Assembly (NCBI GenBank): GCA_011800805.1
Contig: MPNW01000048.1
Coordinates: 468,871-532,870 of the forward strand
DNA from: Hirudo medicinalis
Taxonomy: Eukaryota > Annelida > Clitellata > Hirudinida > Hirudinidae
Length of the DNA stretch: 64,000 nt
Direction: 5' to 3'
The number at the start of each line of letters is the position of its first letter. Position 1 is the stretch's first letter. A model generated the notes under the pieces. It was not told where the DNA came from. It did no database searches and saw nothing but the letters and a program-made list of their open reading frames with translations. The translations under genes and the position numbers were made by a program. Of the stretch, positions 60,481 to 64,000 are shown in pieces.

Positions 60481-63420
60481 ATTGTCAGTTGTTTTTCAAT
60501 TATATAAGTCATTATTTTCATCAAATTAATCATGAAGGAATGTTAAAATATACAATTTATTTTCGTATAAATTTTGTGGATAAAAATGAAAAAGATGAAG
60601 AAGGAGATAAACTTAACGAGAAACATTTAATTGAATGGACGATAAATCGTGTTCTAAAAGAATAACACGAAGCAGCATGACTTTATTATTATATTTATAG
60701 TTAATTATTTATAATTTATACTATTTTAATAATTAATTACTGCCGCAATTCAACTGCTCATGCATTCAAATGTGTCTTGTGACATGGTTTTCAAGATTAA
60801 GTCACTTAAAATATCTGACACATTTCATAAACACTAATGCGAAACATAGAATGCTTAATTTAGCAATTAATAATTTTGTAATTACCAACAAGGACAGCAA
60901 TTTGTCAATATCAAGTTGCACTTATAACTTCTGCTTAGATATTCGACCTGCCTGTTCGATCCAGTTCATGATTGGTGCTCTGAAAGCCATGCATCACTTG
61001 CGATTCCAATCTTTTAATTGGAATTGTTTAAAAATAACTACACATATTATTATAATTTATAACATAATATTGTAATTTATTCATCTCAATGCACATTATA
61101 AATCGAAGTAAGTCCAACCATAAACAATTTATATATGCACAAATGGTGGCCAATAATGTTCAAGACCATTATCATCATCATCACCATCACCATTACCATC
61201 ATCATCATCATCATCACCATCATCATCAACGGCGCCAAAAGCTTAGTCATAAAAGGCACATATGTGTCAACTTCAAGAACATCTGCTAATACATTTGACC
61301 ATCATCCACATTCATTCATTCATTCACTCATGCACTCATTCATTTACTCATGCACTCATTCATTTACTCATTCATTCATTCATAAAATATAAATACCCAG
61401 CGAGTGCGTAAACTGATTCTCCAAAGATGTCAATGAATGGAAAACATTATTAATGATTAATTATTAATGATTAATTATTAATGATTAATTATTAATGATT
61501 AATTATTAATGATTAATTATTAATGATTAATTATTAATGATGCAACAACATCGTTCATCTTTTCCCAGTACTTCTCCAATCTGATGTCAGAAATCCAAAA
61601 AGTAGAATTTTATCTTTTGTGAAAATTTGTCATTGCAGATGAATTGTGGGACATGAATGATTATGTTATTGAAAATAAATTATTAATTAATATTAATTTA
61701 TAATAATATATTATTTAAAAAAAAAATAATAATAATTTATTATGGGAAATAAATTACTATTATTGAAATTAAATTTTTAATAATCCTTTCAAAGAGATGA
61801 TTTTGCTTTTGTGCTTTCAATTAGCATCAACTCAGTCAGTGCTGGTCAGTCAATCAGAAGGTGCAATCAATCAATCATCGGTTGTTTATTTTGAAAACAA
61901 CTCATCATCATCATCATCATAATCGTACTCGCCATCGTCATCATCATCACCTCGTGATTCAGATTAACACTTAATTCTTATCACTCGAAGTATATCCGAT
62001 ATATTATATCTTGTATCGATTCAGTATAAATATTTGTTAATAATGGCCAATTTATACAAATAATTTAATTTGAAATTAAATTTTAAATTGTTCAAAATTT
62101 TGTTTAAAACAATTTAGACTTCCGTTGTTGTTATTATTTATTTCAATATTTAAGATGATAATTAATATACTTAAGATGATAATTATTACATTTAAGATGA
62201 TAATCATTATATTTAAGTTTAAATTAAGTATTAGCGGCCTAAAAAGAGCTTTTTGTACATCAACCAATTCACCGGATGTCCTCCGAGTCTAACAAACTAT
62301 TTGTCTCATAAAGTCAATTATATTATAATTATTTATATTATTGAAGTTAAATTTATATTAAAATGTCACAAAAATTAAAATATTAAGCGAGAAGAGATAA
62401 CTTTTTCTGAAATATAAAACTGTGATGAACAATTTGATGAGCGTTATCTGCAAGTTCAACAACAACAACAACAACAACAACAAACATGTCCCCGAACATT
62501 CACAACAACTTTGGCCTGGAAAGTGGTTTATCAGTTGAGTTTACAAGAGCCAATAAAAGTCTTTATGCTTCCCTAATCTTCCGAGGTTGACTGCATTGGT
62601 TCTGTACCCTCCTTTGATTCGGACAGCAAAAGGTGAAGGACGGACGGAGTGATGGATGGATGGATGGAAGAGGATTGAACGAGTGCACGGATGAATGAAT
62701 CACACTGGTGAATCACAGAGTTCAATTTCATCAATTGTGTGACTACATTGGACCTTAGGATGAATGAGTGCAACAATGCAATCACAATGCTTCTTATTCC
62801 AATGATGCACGATTTCATAACTCAGACATCATCAGCATCATTCAATCTTTTGAACAAGAGGAATTTTAAACTTAAACATTCTTTATTCATTTTTATCTCT
62901 GGACTTTTTATGCCTGAAATCCATTACTTTCGGAGTGCATCTGATCCTGAGTTGATATCTTCACTGCTGGCAGAACTTTATATCTTCACTCAAACCACGT
63001 AAATATTCACATTTTTTAAAGATTATTCCGAATATTGAACTATTTTATCTCCAATTGTCCGTGACATTTGCATTTTGTAAGAAATTTATGGTGAACACAA
63101 CATTTGTTCTTCATTTCATCAATGTTAGATCGATTTAGATAATATTAAGTTGTATATATTTAAGTTGATAATATTAAGTTGTATATATTTAAGTTGATAA
63201 TATTAAGTTGTATATGTTTAAGTTGATAATATTAAGTTGTATATTATTAATATTATTATTATTGTTATTATTACAACAATTATAAAAGATATTATTGAAA
63301 TTATTGCAATGTCCAAACTCCAAAAGGGTCGACGAGTAATTATTTAAAACAAGAGGATTCCATTTCTTTCGGTTGTCACGACAACTGAGAGGATGCTCTC
63401 CTGAGAACGAAAGACTGCAC
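60481..63420. repeat. Intergenic with several tandem repeats; no gene seen
   Basis: Contains ATC/CAT repeats at 61165-61230, ATTC at 61310-61385, a 14-bp tandem (ATTAATGATTAATT) at about 61449-61540, ATC at 61900-61950 and AAC at 62458-62484. ATGG occurs at 62650-62670. A 29-bp tandem (units with GATAATATTAAGTTG) runs from about 63140 to 63245. Nothing protein-like is visible. Confidence 0.7.
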
Positions 63421-63792
63421 GAACGGATGTGACGTCACACGTCAAACTTTAAAGTGATTGGTCAATCATGATTTGTGAAATCAATTTGTGATGTCATCAT
63501 GTTTTACTCGTCATGAAGTGCATTCGTGGTCACCTTCCGTGACGTTTGACGTTTGTGACCGCGAATTTAAAAGCTGTCAAACCTTCCACTGGTTCAGACA
63601 ACAAGTTCATTCGATGCATAGACGCGGTTGTTCCAGTTGTCAGTCCCTTTCCAAACCAAAGAAGGAATTCGTTCATGAACGGCGACAAATTCCGTCTTCG
63701 GTTTTGAACTCAGTACCTTAGGTCTGAAATGTTCCGTCCCCAGCAAGTCTTTGAAATATTTGTATGAGTGAAATTAAGCAGCCTGCCACTGT

Positions 63793-63981
63793 ATGGTAAT
63801 AACGCAAGAGCGCAAGGAAAATATGAAACGTCAAAAGCATCGCATGAGGGAGCCTCCAGCAAAGAAATTTAAACGAGATAAAAGGACCAAAGAACCAATG
63901 AAATCATTCTCTTCCAGTTGTGACGAGGAAATAAAAAGATTCCGCCAAAGATTGTTTCCGATGAATCATCAAAAGTCCTGA
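63793..63981 (+). CDS. Possible small basic ORF or first exon, unrecognised
   Basis: A 62-codon frame starting MVITQERKEN, with REPPAKKFKRDKRTKEP and ending in a stop. It is very basic, with no repeats, and unlike the low-complexity frames nearby. A GTGACGTCAC palindrome and an ATTGG (inverted CCAAT) lie about 350 bases upstream, so it could be near a promoter of a gene entering from the right. No family is recognised, and chance is a real alternative. Confidence 0.2.
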   Translation: MVITQERKENMKRQKHRMREPPAKKFKRDKRTKEPMKSFSSSCDEEIKRFRQRLFPMNHQKS

Positions 63982-64000
63982 TGATGATATCGATTGCAAC

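Noticed and set aside
1..64000. A novel prokaryote-style defence or biosynthetic system
   Set aside because: All clear genes are split eukaryotic genes of known families; nothing forms an operon or an unknown multi-gene module.

Overview
This window reads as nuclear DNA of an invertebrate animal. The genes are AT-rich, carry many short GT-AG introns, have no operons, and sit among microsatellites and decayed retrotransposons. The gene set (RNF19-type RBR ligase, deoxyhypusine hydroxylase, a claudin-like protein, an SGLT-type SLC5 transporter, CYP4 P450s, PTBP) is metazoan. A small heat-shock protein with two alpha-crystallin domains is best known from flatworms, so a spiralian (annelid or flatworm-like) source is my guess. 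The species cannot be fixed from the sequence alone.

Layout: 1-130, end of a LINE reverse transcriptase (-). 1109-3315, RNF19/Dorfin-like E3 ligase (-), 3' end off the window. 4068-5677, DOHH (+), divergent from RNF19. 6186-7314, claudin-like four-TM protein (-). 7738-8140, LINE tail. 8377-15692, sodium/glucose-type SLC5 transporter (-), with a retrotransposon inserted in one intron (flanked by a 17-bp target-site duplication) and one exon that is a single base out of frame. 17773-18609, unrecognised intronless ORF (-). 19122-19349, 19-bp minisatellite. 20839-24635, two-domain sHSP (+). 25338-37174, three tandem intact CYP4 genes (-) with the same 12-exon plan, followed at 37.5-38.9 kb by a broken fourth copy that holds an LTR element. 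39.1-39.7 kb, head of another LTR element with a tRNA-Ser-type primer site. 41942-53577, PTBP (-), fifteen exons covering four RRMs, including a conserved 34-nt exon. 53.6-64 kb, no clear gene: microsatellites, a LINE relic at 59.4-60.5 kb, a SINE-like repeat near 58.6 kb and several palindromic TGACGTCA sites.

Multi-exon genes were assembled by hand from splice sites and homology. Exon phases add up to open frames for RNF19, DOHH, the claudin-like gene, sHSP, all three P450s and PTBP. Only SLC5 exon 2 fails. The genes have unrelated household and physiological roles: ubiquitin ligation, eIF5A hypusination, junction or membrane structure, solute uptake, protein folding, oxidative metabolism and splicing control. 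The only functional cluster is the P450 array.
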